DNA from: Acidimicrobiales bacterium | GTDB taxonomy: Bacteria; Actinomycetota; Acidimicrobiia; Acidimicrobiales; Iamiaceae | Length of the DNA stretch: 64,000 bases | NCBI GenBank assembly: GCA_035547835.1 | Contig: DASZTW010000005.1 | Location: forward strand, 248,001 to 312,000 | Direction: 5' to 3' | Part shown: positions 1-9,078 of the stretch, piece by piece | How positions within the stretch are numbered: the stretch's first letter is position 1 | Layout of the letters: every line of letters starts with the position of its first letter | Made by a program: the position numbers and the translations under genes | The notes under the pieces: model-generated | Databases searched by the model: none | Seen by the model: only the letters and a program-made list of their open reading frames with translations | What the model was told of the DNA's origin: nothing

Positions 1-811
1 CGGTCGCGCCCACTTGGCGGATCGTCGGCTCCGCGATCCAGTAGTCGGCACCAGCCGCGGTTCCGTACGTGATCGCTCCAGTCACCCGGGCCAGCTCGGC
101 GCCGTTGGGCTCGTCGATCCCGACCACCTGCACACCGGGCGCCTGGCGCACGAACTGCTCGAACGCCTTCTTGACGTGCGCGAGGTCGCCGTAGTGGTCG
201 AGGTGGTCGGCCTCCACGTTGGTGACGACCACCGAATCGGCGGGCAGTTCGAGGAAGGTGCCGTCGCTCTCGTCGGCTTCCACCACGAACAGCTCGCCGT
301 CCGTCCACACCGCCCCACTGCCGATCTCGTTGAGATCGCCGCCGATGATGAACGATGGCGCCAGCGCGGATCCGACCAGCGCCAGGGCGAGCATCGATGA
401 GGTCGTGGTCTTGCCGTGCGTGCCCGACACTGCGACCGTGCGCCGGGTCGCTGCGATCGCCGCCAGGATCTCGGCGCGTCGCAGGACGGGAATCCCGCGC
501 TCGCGCGCCGCGCGGACCTCGGGGTTGTCCTCGGGAACCGCCGTGGACACTGCGACCACGTCGGGCGCGCCGAGGTGTGCTGCGTCGTGGCCGACATGGA
601 CGACCCCGCCTTGGGCGCGCAGCCGGGTGAGCCCGTTGGACTCCTTGAGATCGGTGCCGGTGACCGAGTGGCCCATGGCGAGCAGGACCGACGCGATGGC
701 GTTCATCCCCGCGCCGCCCGCGCCGATGACGTGCACGGTGATCGGCGGCCCTGCGAGATCGAGGAGAGGGGCGCCACCCGGGCGAATCGCGGATCGTGCG
801 TCGTCAGCCAT
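1..811 (-). CDS. murC: UDP-N-acetylmuramate--L-alanine ligase MurC (C-terminus beyond window)
   Basis: MurC adds L-alanine to UDP-MurNAc, the first cytoplasmic step of the peptidoglycan stem peptide, using ATP. About 270 N-terminal residues are present. They show the Rossmann nucleotide-binding start (HVIGAGGAGMNAIA), the ATP-binding loop GTHGKTTTSSM and the family signatures FVVEADESDGTF and TNVEADHLDHYGD. The ATG at 809-811 lies 3 nt beyond the murG TGA (804-806), so the two genes are translationally coupled. The ATP-grasp-like C-terminal part and the stop lie outside the window. It is the last visible gene of the dcw cluster; ftsQ and ftsZ would be expected next. The identity is secure from the motifs and the gene order. 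Confidence 0.97.
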   Translation of the reverse strand, partial: MADDARSAIRPGGAPLLDLAGPPITVHVIGAGGAGMNAIASVLLAMGHSVTGTDLKESNGLTRLRAQGGVVHVGHDAAHLGAPDVVAVSTAVPEDNPEVRAARERGIPVLRRAEILAAIAATRRTVAVSGTHGKTTTSSMLALALVGSALAPSFIIGGDLNEIGSGAVWTDGELFVVEADESDGTFLELPADSVVVTNVEADHLDHYGDLAHVKKAFEQFVRQAPGVQVVGIDEPNGAELARVTGAITYGTAAGADYWIAEPTIRQVGAT

Positions 812-1922
812 GCACCACATCTTCGATCACCGCCGCGACCTTGTCGGCTGCGTCGATGCTCGCGGCGGTCCGCATCGCCTTGCGCATGCGGACGAGGCGG
901 TCGGGATCGGCGAGCAGGGTGGCGAGCTCGGCTTCGAGGCGATCCCCATCGAGGTCGGCGTCGGGCACCACGACGGCCCCACCGGTGGCCGCCACCGCCT
1001 CGGCGTTGGCGGTCTGGTGATCACGCGTGGCGATCGGCAGCGGCACGAGGATCGCCGGCAGCCCTGCGGCCATCAACTCGAAGACCGTGCCACCGGCGCG
1101 GGTGACCACCAGATCGGCGGCGTCGAGGAGCAACTCGACACGATCCTCGTACTCGACCACCTGGTACACCATGCCGCTGGACGGAGGGTGGGGAGCCGTC
1201 TGCAGGTACGTCGCAAAATCGCGCCGTCCGATGACATGGCGCACGGCGAGGTCGGAACGGTCCGCCCATCGCTCCACCACCTCCCGCACCGCTTCGTTGA
1301 TCCGCCGAGACCCGAGCGACCCGGAGAACACCCCGATCACCGTGCGGTCCGCGGGCAGCCCCAACGCCAGTCGAGCGGCTGCGGGCTCGGGGTGCTCGGC
1401 CATGTGCCGGATCTCGGGCCGGAGCGGGTTGCCGGTCACCGTCGCTCGCGGCAGGTCCGTGCCCTCGAACGACACGGCCGCTGCCGTGGTGAACCATCGC
1501 AGCAGCCGGTTCACGGCGCCGGCCTTCTTGTTCTGCTCCAGCGAGACGATCGGCACGCGCCACAGAACGGCACCGATGCCGCACGCCGCCGACGCGTAAC
1601 CCCCGAGCACCACGACGACCGCGGGTCGACGTCGGCGGACGACCATGATGCCGCGGAACAGCGCCTGGACCAGATCGGCGACCGCGCGGACGTTGGCCCA
1701 CGTCAGACGACGCTGGATCCCGCGTCCGGGGAGAACCTCGACGGTGAAGCCCGCCTTCGGGACGAGGTCGGACTCGGGGCCCCGGACCGCGCCGACGAAG
1801 TGGATCGTGGCGCGATCACGGCCCCCCTCGACGAGGGCCTGCGCCACTGCCAGACCTGGCAGGAGGTGCCCGGCGGTGCCGCCGCCCGCGATCAGGACCC
1901 CGCCGGGGCCCCCGGTGCTCAC
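804..1922 (-). CDS. murG: UDP-GlcNAc:undecaprenyl-pyrophosphoryl-MurNAc-pentapeptide GlcNAc transferase MurG
   Basis: MurG converts lipid I to lipid II at the cytoplasmic face of the membrane. The 372-residue product is of normal length. It starts with the glycine-rich lipid/pyrophosphate loop GGGTAGHLLPGLAVA and contains the GT28 donor-binding region VVTRAGGTVFELMAAGLPAILVP. I chose the GTG at 1920-1922: it overlaps the ftsW stop as GTGA, and the protein then begins STGGPGGVLIAGGGTAGH, as expected. The much longer open frame upstream is ftsW read out of frame. The position between ftsW and murC is the standard dcw order. Confidence 0.97.
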   Translation of the reverse strand: MSTGGPGGVLIAGGGTAGHLLPGLAVAQALVEGGRDRATIHFVGAVRGPESDLVPKAGFTVEVLPGRGIQRRLTWANVRAVADLVQALFRGIMVVRRRRPAVVVVLGGYASAACGIGAVLWRVPIVSLEQNKKAGAVNRLLRWFTTAAAVSFEGTDLPRATVTGNPLRPEIRHMAEHPEPAAARLALGLPADRTVIGVFSGSLGSRRINEAVREVVERWADRSDLAVRHVIGRRDFATYLQTAPHPPSSGMVYQVVEYEDRVELLLDAADLVVTRAGGTVFELMAAGLPAILVPLPIATRDHQTANAEAVAATGGAVVVPDADLDGDRLEAELATLLADPDRLVRMRKAMRTAASIDAADKVAAVIEDVVHG

Positions 1923-3283
1923 CGCAGTCGGGCGCCGAGCAGCCGACCCCCGCCGGCGCCGGCGGGTACGGGCCGGCGTGCGCCGGCGCGGGCGCGAGTC
2001 GACGCCCCGCGCGGCGCACGCGCGCGTGTGCGGGCATGGGCAGGCTCGGGGTGGCGGGCGACGTTCAACAGGAGACCGGTCGCGGCCATCGTGAACAAGA
2101 CGGACGAACCACCGAACGACAAGAACGGCAGCGGCACGCCGGTGATCGGCAGGATGCCGATCACCGCGCCGATGTTCACGAAGGCCTGCAACGTGATCCA
2201 CGTCGTCACGCCCACCGCCAGCAGCATCGAGAATCGATCGTTGGTGCGGACCGCGGCGCGCACGCCGAGAAAGGCCAGCGCGACGAACAGGATCACCACG
2301 AGCGCCGCGCCCAACAACCCGAGCTCCTCGCCGACGATCGCGAAGATGAAGTCGGTGTGGGCATACGGCAAGAAGCCCCACTTGGCCCGCGACGCCCCGA
2401 GGCCCAGCCCGAGGAAGCCACCATCGGCGAGCCCGACCTGCGACTGGATGAGCTGGTAGCCGGTGTTGGCCGGATCCGCCCACGGGTGCAGGAACGCCAA
2501 CACCCGGGCCCGGCGGTACGGGGCCGCCAGCGCGAGCAGCACCGCGGCGGCCAGCCCGACCGTCCCCCAACCCATCAGCTCCCGGCCGGGTGCGCCGGCG
2601 ACGAACAACATCACCATCACGATCGACACGAGGATGATCGTGGTGCCGAGGTTCGGCTGCAGCATCAACAGCACCGCGAAGAGACCGGCCACGGCCATCA
2701 CAGGCCGAATCGAGAATCGCGGGTCGTGCACGCGATCGGCGCGCCGGGCGAGCAGATCAGCCACGAACACCAGCACCGCCAACTTGGCGAACTCGGCCGG
2801 CTGGATCGACAGCGACCCGAAGCCGAGCCAGCGGGTAGAACCGTTGGCGCTCACGCCCAGGCCCGGCACCAACACCAAGAACAACATCCCGGCCGCCGCG
2901 AACAACGCCAGCGGGCCGATCCGGCGGATGACCCGCAGGTCGCACGCCATGCACACCAACAGCGCCCCGGCGCCGACGGTGACCCACATCGCCTGCTTGA
3001 TGAAGTACGTCCACGACGAACCCGTCGTGTCGAGCGACATCACCGACGACGCGGACAGCACCATCACGAGCCCGACGAGGCACAACACGACGACCACCAA
3101 GGCCAGCAGCCAAAAGCCGTTGCTCGGCGAGGCGGCGGCGCGGCTCGACGAGCCAGCGGCGCGGGTCGGACGCGCCGCGCGGGCGGTCGGGCGCACCGGA
3201 GGGGACGACGGGCGCGACTTGGTGCCAGCGGCACCCTTGCCAGAGCGAGGTCCGGCGGGTCGGGTTCCGGTTCGAGTGCTCAT
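1919..3283 (-). CDS. ftsW: SEDS peptidoglycan glycosyltransferase FtsW
   Basis: FtsW is the septal SEDS-family lipid II polymerase that works with FtsI. The 454-residue polytopic protein has the SEDS hallmarks NGSTRWLGFGSLSIQPAEFAKLA, the LQPNLGTT loop, GYQLIQSQ, and the SPYAHTDFIFAIVGEELG-like and PLPFLSFGGSS segments. The ATG at 3281-3283 overlaps the murD stop by 4 nt. It leaves a disordered basic Arg/Ala/Pro/Ser-rich cytoplasmic N-terminus of about 65 residues before the first membrane helix. The C-terminus is another Arg-rich tail encoded by the GC palindromes before murG. Long charged tails on FtsW are common in actinobacteria. Confidence 0.96.
   Translation of the reverse strand: MSTRTGTRPAGPRSGKGAAGTKSRPSSPPVRPTARAARPTRAAGSSSRAAASPSNGFWLLALVVVVLCLVGLVMVLSASSVMSLDTTGSSWTYFIKQAMWVTVGAGALLVCMACDLRVIRRIGPLALFAAAGMLFLVLVPGLGVSANGSTRWLGFGSLSIQPAEFAKLAVLVFVADLLARRADRVHDPRFSIRPVMAVAGLFAVLLMLQPNLGTTIILVSIVMVMLFVAGAPGRELMGWGTVGLAAAVLLALAAPYRRARVLAFLHPWADPANTGYQLIQSQVGLADGGFLGLGLGASRAKWGFLPYAHTDFIFAIVGEELGLLGAALVVILFVALAFLGVRAAVRTNDRFSMLLAVGVTTWITLQAFVNIGAVIGILPITGVPLPFLSFGGSSVLFTMAATGLLLNVARHPEPAHARTRARAPRGASTRARAGARRPVPAGAGGGRLLGARLR
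1949..1987. repeat. Two adjacent GC palindromes at the ftsW/murG junction
   Basis: CCCGCCGGCGCCGGCGGG at 1949-1966 is a perfect 18-bp palindrome. GCCGGCGTGCGCCGGC at 1972-1987 is a second inverted repeat 5 nt away. Both lie inside the last codons of ftsW, just upstream of the murG GTG, and could fold in the mRNA. Their effect on murG translation is unknown. Chance GC-rich structure is possible. Confidence 0.45.
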
Positions 3284-4599
3284 CTGGCCCCCAGGAGCTC
3301 GGTTACGGCACGGATGAAGTCGTCGCCTCGTTCGCGGTACGAGCCGTACCAGTCGAACGATGCGCATCCGGGTGACAACAACACGGCATCGCCGGGACCG
3401 GCGAGGTCACGCGCCGCCGCGACGGCCTCGTCCATGGACCCGGCCTGCACCACCGGTGCGTGGCCCGCCAGCGCGGCAGTCACATCGGCGGCGGCCTCCC
3501 CGATCGCGACGACGCCACGCAGGCGGTCCGCTGCTCGGCCCAACGTGGCGAGGTCGAGGCCCTTGTTCCGGCCTCCTGCGATCAGCACCACCCGATCGAA
3601 GGCGGCGATCGCTGCGAGGGTGGCGTGCGGCGCGGTGGCCTTCGAGTCGTCGTACCAGCGGACCCCACCCGACTCGGCCACGAAACTGACCCGGTGAGGG
3701 AGACCTTGGAAGGCAACGGCTGCTGCCTCCGCACCGGCAAGCGTGGCCCCGCCCCCGACCGCAGTGGCGGCCGCCGCCAGGAAGTTGGACAAGTCGTGGG
3801 GAAACGTCCGCCACAGGTCGGCCGTGCGAACCCACGGTGTTCCGTCCGGCGTGCAGAGGTCGGACCCGGCCACGTGCCAGTCCGCACCCGGGCCGAGTCC
3901 GAACGTCTCGACCCGGGGGGCGACCTTCGCGTGGGCCACCACGACGGGATCATCGGCGTTGGCGACAGCCAGGCCATCCGTCGCGACCGCCTCGAACACC
4001 TTGGCCTTGGCAGCCTCGTAGCGGGCGAGGTTGGCGTGCGCATCTTGGTGGTCGGGCGCGAAGTTCAGCCACGTGCCGACCTTGGCCCGGAACGTGTCGA
4101 TGGCTGCCAGCCGGAACGACGACGCCTCGACCACGAAGACCTCGGGTGACGGGTCGGCGATCGCCGCCACGAGGGGCACTTCGGTGTTGCCCGCCTCGAC
4201 TGCACGGAGGCCCGATGCCCGCAACATCGCCACGACCAACGACACGACCGTGGTCTTGCCATCCGTCCCGGTGATGGCGAGGAACGGCCGCTGATCCCAG
4301 TCCGCGGCCAGGTCGAGCTCGCTGCGCACGGGCACGGCGGCCGCGGCCGCCGCCGCGAACACCGGGTGGTGGTCCGGCACGCCGGGGCTCGGCAACACCA
4401 GGTCGGCGCGCCGCACCAGCGCGTCGAGCACCGCGGGATCGGGCGCCTCCACCAAGTCGACGCCGAGCTCGACCGCGGCCGCTCGGGTCGCCGCGGCGGG
4501 ACGGTCGTCGACCACGGTCACGTCGTGGCCGTGGCGCCGCAACGCTCCGACCAGCGCCTGCCCGGTCACGCCGAGCCCGACGACGAGCGCGGTGCTCAC
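3280..4599 (-). CDS. murD: UDP-N-acetylmuramoyl-L-alanine--D-glutamate ligase MurD
   Basis: MurD adds D-glutamate to UDP-MurNAc-L-Ala in the cytoplasm. The 439-residue product begins with a Rossmann fold (VVGLGVTGQALVGAL), has the Mur-ligase ATP loop ITGTDGKTTVVSL, and shows the C-terminal features WYDDSKATAPHATLAA and LLSPGCASFDWYGSYRERG. The GTG at 4597-4599 overlaps the mraY stop (4596-4598) as GTGA. The longer open frame that extends upstream is mraY read in the wrong frame. The P-loop reads GTDGKTT where many MurD proteins have GTNGKTT, a common variation. Confidence 0.97.
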   Translation of the reverse strand: MSTALVVGLGVTGQALVGALRRHGHDVTVVDDRPAAATRAAAVELGVDLVEAPDPAVLDALVRRADLVLPSPGVPDHHPVFAAAAAAAVPVRSELDLAADWDQRPFLAITGTDGKTTVVSLVVAMLRASGLRAVEAGNTEVPLVAAIADPSPEVFVVEASSFRLAAIDTFRAKVGTWLNFAPDHQDAHANLARYEAAKAKVFEAVATDGLAVANADDPVVVAHAKVAPRVETFGLGPGADWHVAGSDLCTPDGTPWVRTADLWRTFPHDLSNFLAAAATAVGGGATLAGAEAAAVAFQGLPHRVSFVAESGGVRWYDDSKATAPHATLAAIAAFDRVVLIAGGRNKGLDLATLGRAADRLRGVVAIGEAAADVTAALAGHAPVVQAGSMDEAVAAARDLAGPGDAVLLSPGCASFDWYGSYRERGDDFIRAVTELLGAR

Positions 4600-5645
4600 T
4601 CGGCGCCCTTGCCGAGCATCGAGAGGTGCGCGTTGAAGTCGGCGTAGTAGATGCCGAGAGCCAACGCCGCGCACAGCCCCGCGAGCATCCAGAACCGGAT
4701 GATCACCGTCGTCTCCGGCCACCCCCTCAGCTCGAAGTGGTGATGGATCGGGGCCATCCGGAACACCCGGCGGCCGAAGATCCGGAAGCTCGCCACCTGG
4801 ATGATCACCGACAGCGTCTCCACCACGAACAGCGCGCCGATGATCAACAACAGCAATTGGGTGTTCAACGTGAGCGCCAACCCGGCCAGGCCCGCGCCGA
4901 TGGCAAGGGCGCCGGTATCGCCCATGAAGATCCGTGCAGGCGCGGCGTTCCACCACAAGAACCCCGCACACGCACCCACCATCGCGGAAGCGACGACGGC
5001 CAGATCGAGCGCGTGGGCCACGCTGTAGTTCGGGTGGCGAAACGCCCAGTAGCCGATCACCACGAACACCGCGAACGCATAGAGGCTCGACCCCGCCGCG
5101 AGGCCGTCGAGGCCATCGGTGAGGTTCACGGCGTTGGTCGTGCCCACGATGAGCAGTACCGCCCAGATCACCCAGACCGGTTTGCTGAGGTGGAAGCTGC
5201 TGAAGTTGTTGTAGCGGGTGAGCGACACCTCGGTGTGGATGGCGGTGAGCTTCACCACGGCGATCGCGAACGCCAGCGCGACCACCAACAAGCCCCCGGC
5301 TTTGGCCCGCTTGTTCAGCCCGAGGTTGCGCTCCTGCCACACCTTGATCCAGTCGTCGGCGAGCCCGACCGCCCCACCGGCGATGATCAGCGCCATCACG
5401 AGCATCCCGGTGCGGGTGAACAGCAGGCCGTGGCGCACGTGCGCCACGGCGTAGCCGATGGCCGCGGAGCCGACGATCGCGATGCCGCCCATGGTGGGGG
5501 TGCCCGCTTTGGTGACGTGGCCTTTCGGGCCCTCCTCGCGGATGGGCTGACCGACTTTCAGGGCAGTGAGCCAACCGATCAGCAGGCGGGTGCCGAGCAG
5601 CGACAGGGCGAGCGAGATGGACCCGGCGAGCAGCAGGGCGATCAT
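4596..5645 (-). CDS. mraY: Phospho-N-acetylmuramoyl-pentapeptide transferase MraY
   Basis: MraY is the integral membrane enzyme that makes lipid I from UDP-MurNAc-pentapeptide and undecaprenyl phosphate. It has 349 residues and about ten hydrophobic helices. Family motifs are GTPTMGGIAI, the Asp pair in GLADDWIKV, TNAVNLTDGLDGLAAG, FMGDTGALAIGAGLA and the MAPIHHHFELRGWPE loop. The ATG at 5643-5645 overlaps the murE stop by 4 nt. In most bacteria murF sits between murE and mraY. Here there is no room for it. Confidence 0.98.
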   Translation of the reverse strand: MIALLLAGSISLALSLLGTRLLIGWLTALKVGQPIREEGPKGHVTKAGTPTMGGIAIVGSAAIGYAVAHVRHGLLFTRTGMLVMALIIAGGAVGLADDWIKVWQERNLGLNKRAKAGGLLVVALAFAIAVVKLTAIHTEVSLTRYNNFSSFHLSKPVWVIWAVLLIVGTTNAVNLTDGLDGLAAGSSLYAFAVFVVIGYWAFRHPNYSVAHALDLAVVASAMVGACAGFLWWNAAPARIFMGDTGALAIGAGLAGLALTLNTQLLLLIIGALFVVETLSVIIQVASFRIFGRRVFRMAPIHHHFELRGWPETTVIIRFWMLAGLCAALALGIYYADFNAHLSMLGKGAE

Positions 5646-7078
5646 GGGCGGTTCTCCGTGTGGCGCAGCGCGTCGCGAAGGACCTCACGGTCGTCGAACG
5701 GCAGCACGCGCGCGCCGATCGTCTGAGTGGTTTCGTGTCCTTTCCCGGCGATCAGCACGACGTCGCCCGGCTGGGCGCGCGCCACCGCCAACGCGATGGC
5801 GGCTGATCGGTCGGGCTCGACGACCAGCTCCAGCGTGTCAGATGCGGAGGTCGCACCCGAACGCACGGCTTCGATGATCGCCAGCGGATCCTCACTGCGG
5901 GGGTTGTCCGAGGTGAGAACGACCAGGTCTGCGCCTTGTGCTGCGGCCGCACCCATCTCCGGTCGCTTCGATCGGTCGCGGTCGCCACCCGCCCCGAACA
6001 CGACCAAGACGTGCCGTTCGCCGGCCAGGCCACGCGCCGACGCCAACGCGCGATGAAGGCCGTCGGGGGTGTGGGCGAAATCGACGATGGCCGTGAACGG
6101 CTGGCCTTCGTCGACCAGCTCGAACCGCCCGGGCACCGTGCCGGCGGCAGCCAGACCGGCCACCACGTCGGCCGGGTCCACGCCCAGCTCGACCGCGGCG
6201 GTGGCAGCGGCCAGCGCGTTCGACACGTTGAAGTCGCCGGCGAGCGCGAGGCGGACGTCGAGGTCGCGCCAGCGAAAGCTGCTGCCGCGGACGTCGAGCT
6301 CCAAGTCGCTGACATCGCCGAGCGAGTACCCGACCGTCGGCACGCGGGCAGCATCGTGGAGCAGGCGCCCCTCGGGGCTGTCGAGGTTGACGACCGCCTT
6401 GCGCGCCCGGACCGGCTCGAACAGCAAGGCCTTGGCTCGGAAGTACTCGGCCATGTCGTGGTGGTAGTCGAGGTGGTCGCGCGACAAGTTCGTGAAGACG
6501 GCGACGTCGTAACGAACGCCGTCGACCCGGTGCTGCACGAGCGCGTGGCTCGACACTTCCATCGCGACCGTGTCGACTCCGTCGGCCACGAACGTGGCCA
6601 GCAGGCGCTGCAGGTCGGTGGCCTCGGGCGTGGTCCTGGCACCGGTGAGTGTGCCGACCGCCCGCGACCGGCGACCTGCTGCGGTGAAGATCGCGTCGAG
6701 CAGGTGCACGACGGTGGTCTTGCCGTTCGTGCCGGTGACCCCGACCATGGCCAGCCGGTCGGCGGGCCGCCCGTGGATCGCCGCGGCGACCTCTCCCATG
6801 GCGGCGCGGGTCGACGTCACCACGAACTGCGGGACGGCGAGGTCGAGCTCGCGCTCGCACAACAACGCGACCGCACCAGCCTCCACGGCGGCGGGCGCGT
6901 ACCGGTGGCCGTCATGGGACTGGCCGGTGACACAGCAGAACAAGGTGCCAGGGGCGGCATCGCGCGAATCGTGGTGCGCGTCGCGCACGTCGAGTCCCGC
7001 GCCAGTCGATCCGCGCCGTATGGCGCCGTCCCAGCCTGGTGCTGCCTCCATGGCGGCCCAGAGCTCGTCGACCATCAT
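5642..7078 (-). CDS. murE: UDP-MurNAc-tripeptide synthetase MurE (meso-diaminopimelate type)
   Basis: MurE adds the third residue of the stem peptide. The 478-residue protein has the ATP loop GTNGKTT near residues 116-122, YHHDMAEYFRAKA, and the substrate-selecting motif DNPR at 391-394. DNPR is typical of meso-diaminopimelate enzymes, so the wall is predicted to be A1-gamma type. Two consecutive ATG codons (7076-7078 and 7073-7075) are possible starts, 2 nt after the ftsI stop. The gene is followed immediately by mraY with a 4-nt overlap, so murF is missing from the cluster. MurE itself has normal length and is not a MurE-MurF fusion. Confidence 0.97.
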   Translation of the reverse strand: MMVDELWAAMEAAPGWDGAIRRGSTGAGLDVRDAHHDSRDAAPGTLFCCVTGQSHDGHRYAPAAVEAGAVALLCERELDLAVPQFVVTSTRAAMGEVAAAIHGRPADRLAMVGVTGTNGKTTVVHLLDAIFTAAGRRSRAVGTLTGARTTPEATDLQRLLATFVADGVDTVAMEVSSHALVQHRVDGVRYDVAVFTNLSRDHLDYHHDMAEYFRAKALLFEPVRARKAVVNLDSPEGRLLHDAARVPTVGYSLGDVSDLELDVRGSSFRWRDLDVRLALAGDFNVSNALAAATAAVELGVDPADVVAGLAAAGTVPGRFELVDEGQPFTAIVDFAHTPDGLHRALASARGLAGERHVLVVFGAGGDRDRSKRPEMGAAAAQGADLVVLTSDNPRSEDPLAIIEAVRSGATSASDTLELVVEPDRSAAIALAVARAQPGDVVLIAGKGHETTQTIGARVLPFDDREVLRDALRHTENRP

Positions 7079-7080
7079 GG

Positions 7081-9078
7081 TCAACCCCCGTAGGAGGAAC
7101 GGGTCGTGGCCGTGCGGGGCGCAGCGGTGTTGGAAGCAGGCGCGGAAGTGGACGATGAGGACGAACGGGTGGACGACGTGGGCGCCGTGGTCGAGGACTG
7201 AGGCGCGGGGGTGTTGGCGGCACCGGGGCCGACGGCCCGCTCCGACTTGCTCGACGCAGCCGCGTCGGAGCTGAGCGCCGGGATGTCGGCGAACGGGTTG
7301 TCGCCCGGGGCCGCCGGCGGGATCCGCAATGTGCGCAACGCCAGTGCACCGAGTCGACTGAACAACGGTGCCGCGACTTCGGCGGCGTAGAAGCCCTTGG
7401 TCGGCTCGTCCATCACCACGATGATCGACAGGCGGGGGTTCTCCGCAGGCGCCATGCCCACGAACGTCGACACGTAGTGGTAGCCACTCGCGTCCTTGTA
7501 GCCGTCGCCGGGGACGTGGTCGGCGACCGGCTTGCGAGCGGTACCGGTCTTGCCGGCCACCGTGTAGCCGGGGATGGCCGCGTTGGTGCCCGTACCGTGC
7601 CGGACCACGTTCACGAGCATGCCGCGCACTTGCCGTGCCGTGGTGGCCGACACGACCCGGTGGCTGGCGGATGCGGGGCGACGATGCTCCACGCCCCGCT
7701 GGTCGATGGTCGCGTCGACGAGCCGCGGTGCCACATACACGCCGTTGTTGGCGATCACGTTGTAGGCCTCGAGCATCTGCAGAGCGGTCACGGCGATCCC
7801 CTGCCCGATCGGGATCGAGCCGATGGACGACCCGCTCCACTGATCGAGCGGCAACATGATCCCGGCCGCCTCGTTGGGGAAGTCGAGCGCCGTCTTGGTG
7901 CCGAACCCGAACTTGTGGAGGTAGTCGTTCACGACGTTGCCGCCGAGCTCGCGGGCGATGCCGATCGTCCCGAGGTTCGACGAGATCGTCAAGATGTCCG
8001 ACACCGTCTGGTCCGAAGGCTCGGCCTCGGCGTTGGTGAAGCGCGCACCGCCCAGGTAGAGCTCCGACGGCACGTGGAACCAGGTGGACGGCGTCACCTT
8101 GTGCTCTTCCAGCGCGGCGGAGACCGTGATGACCTTGTTGACCGAGCCGGGCTCGAAGACCGTGGTGAGCGCCGCGTTGTTCGACGACGCGGTCACTTTG
8201 TTCGTGGTGGAGTCGCGCTGCACGTTCGCGATCGCCAAGATGTTGCCTGTCGACGGGTCCGACACGATCGCGATGCCGCCGTGCGATCCAGTCGTCTTCA
8301 CCTGGTCGGCGAGCAACTGCTCGGTCTGGTACTGCAAGCCGCGATCGAGCGTGAGCACGAGGTCGTCGCCCGGTCGGGCCGGGTCCACCTTGCGGGGCGC
8401 CCCGGCGATGGTGCCGGCCTTGGAGTGCTCGTACTCCGCCGAGCCCGGGGTTCCGCGCAACAGCGAGTCGTACTGACGCTCGAGCCCGGCGATCCCCTGG
8501 CCATCCACCGTGGTGACACCGAGCACCCCCGAACCGAGGTCGCCCGCAGGGCGGATCCGGTCGTATTCGGGCATCAACGCGATGCCTTGGAGATGCAGAT
8601 TCGTCACCTTGCGCGCCACGGAGTCGGGCACGGTCCGCGCCAGGTACACGAAACGTCCGGAACGGTGCAGCTCCTGCGCCAGCGCACCCGGATCGAGACC
8701 GAGCACGGGTGCCAGCTTCTGGGCAGTGGCGACCGGGTCGTGGATCATGCTCGGGTCCGCGAAGACGGTCTGCTGGGGAACCGACATGGCCAGCTCGACG
8801 CCATTGCGATCGAAGATCGTGCCGCGCCCGGCCGGCAGCGATTCGCGGACCACGCGCTGCTCTTCGCCGAGGTGGACGTAGCGTCCGGGTTGCAGCACTT
8901 GCACGTCGGCAAGGCGGGCGACCGCTGCGCAGAACAACAAGACGAACACGCCGAACAGGCCCCCCAACCGGCGCCGTGCGACCGCGCGGGACCCTCGGCC
9001 CCGCGATGCAGGGCGGCGGGCGGCTCCGCTCGCGCGGCGTTGCGGAACCGCCCGACCCGTCCTTGGCCGAGCGGTCAC
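7081..9078 (-). CDS. ftsI: Penicillin-binding protein FtsI/PBP3-type transpeptidase
   Basis: This is the septal class B penicillin-binding protein that crosslinks new wall, anchored in the membrane with its catalytic domain outside. It has 665 residues: a basic cytoplasmic N-terminus, one helix near residues 38-55, a PBP dimerisation domain, then the transpeptidase domain. Active-site motifs are SVNK at 312-315, SSN at 366-368 and KTGT at 510-513. The C-terminal 60 or so residues are Ser/Thr/Ala-rich and probably disordered. The GTG start at 9076-9078 overlaps the ftsL stop. All catalytic residues are present. Confidence 0.96.
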   Translation of the reverse strand: MTARPRTGRAVPQRRASGAARRPASRGRGSRAVARRRLGGLFGVFVLLFCAAVARLADVQVLQPGRYVHLGEEQRVVRESLPAGRGTIFDRNGVELAMSVPQQTVFADPSMIHDPVATAQKLAPVLGLDPGALAQELHRSGRFVYLARTVPDSVARKVTNLHLQGIALMPEYDRIRPAGDLGSGVLGVTTVDGQGIAGLERQYDSLLRGTPGSAEYEHSKAGTIAGAPRKVDPARPGDDLVLTLDRGLQYQTEQLLADQVKTTGSHGGIAIVSDPSTGNILAIANVQRDSTTNKVTASSNNAALTTVFEPGSVNKVITVSAALEEHKVTPSTWFHVPSELYLGGARFTNAEAEPSDQTVSDILTISSNLGTIGIARELGGNVVNDYLHKFGFGTKTALDFPNEAAGIMLPLDQWSGSSIGSIPIGQGIAVTALQMLEAYNVIANNGVYVAPRLVDATIDQRGVEHRRPASASHRVVSATTARQVRGMLVNVVRHGTGTNAAIPGYTVAGKTGTARKPVADHVPGDGYKDASGYHYVSTFVGMAPAENPRLSIIVVMDEPTKGFYAAEVAAPLFSRLGALALRTLRIPPAAPGDNPFADIPALSSDAAASSKSERAVGPGAANTPAPQSSTTAPTSSTRSSSSSTSAPASNTAAPRTATTRSSYGG

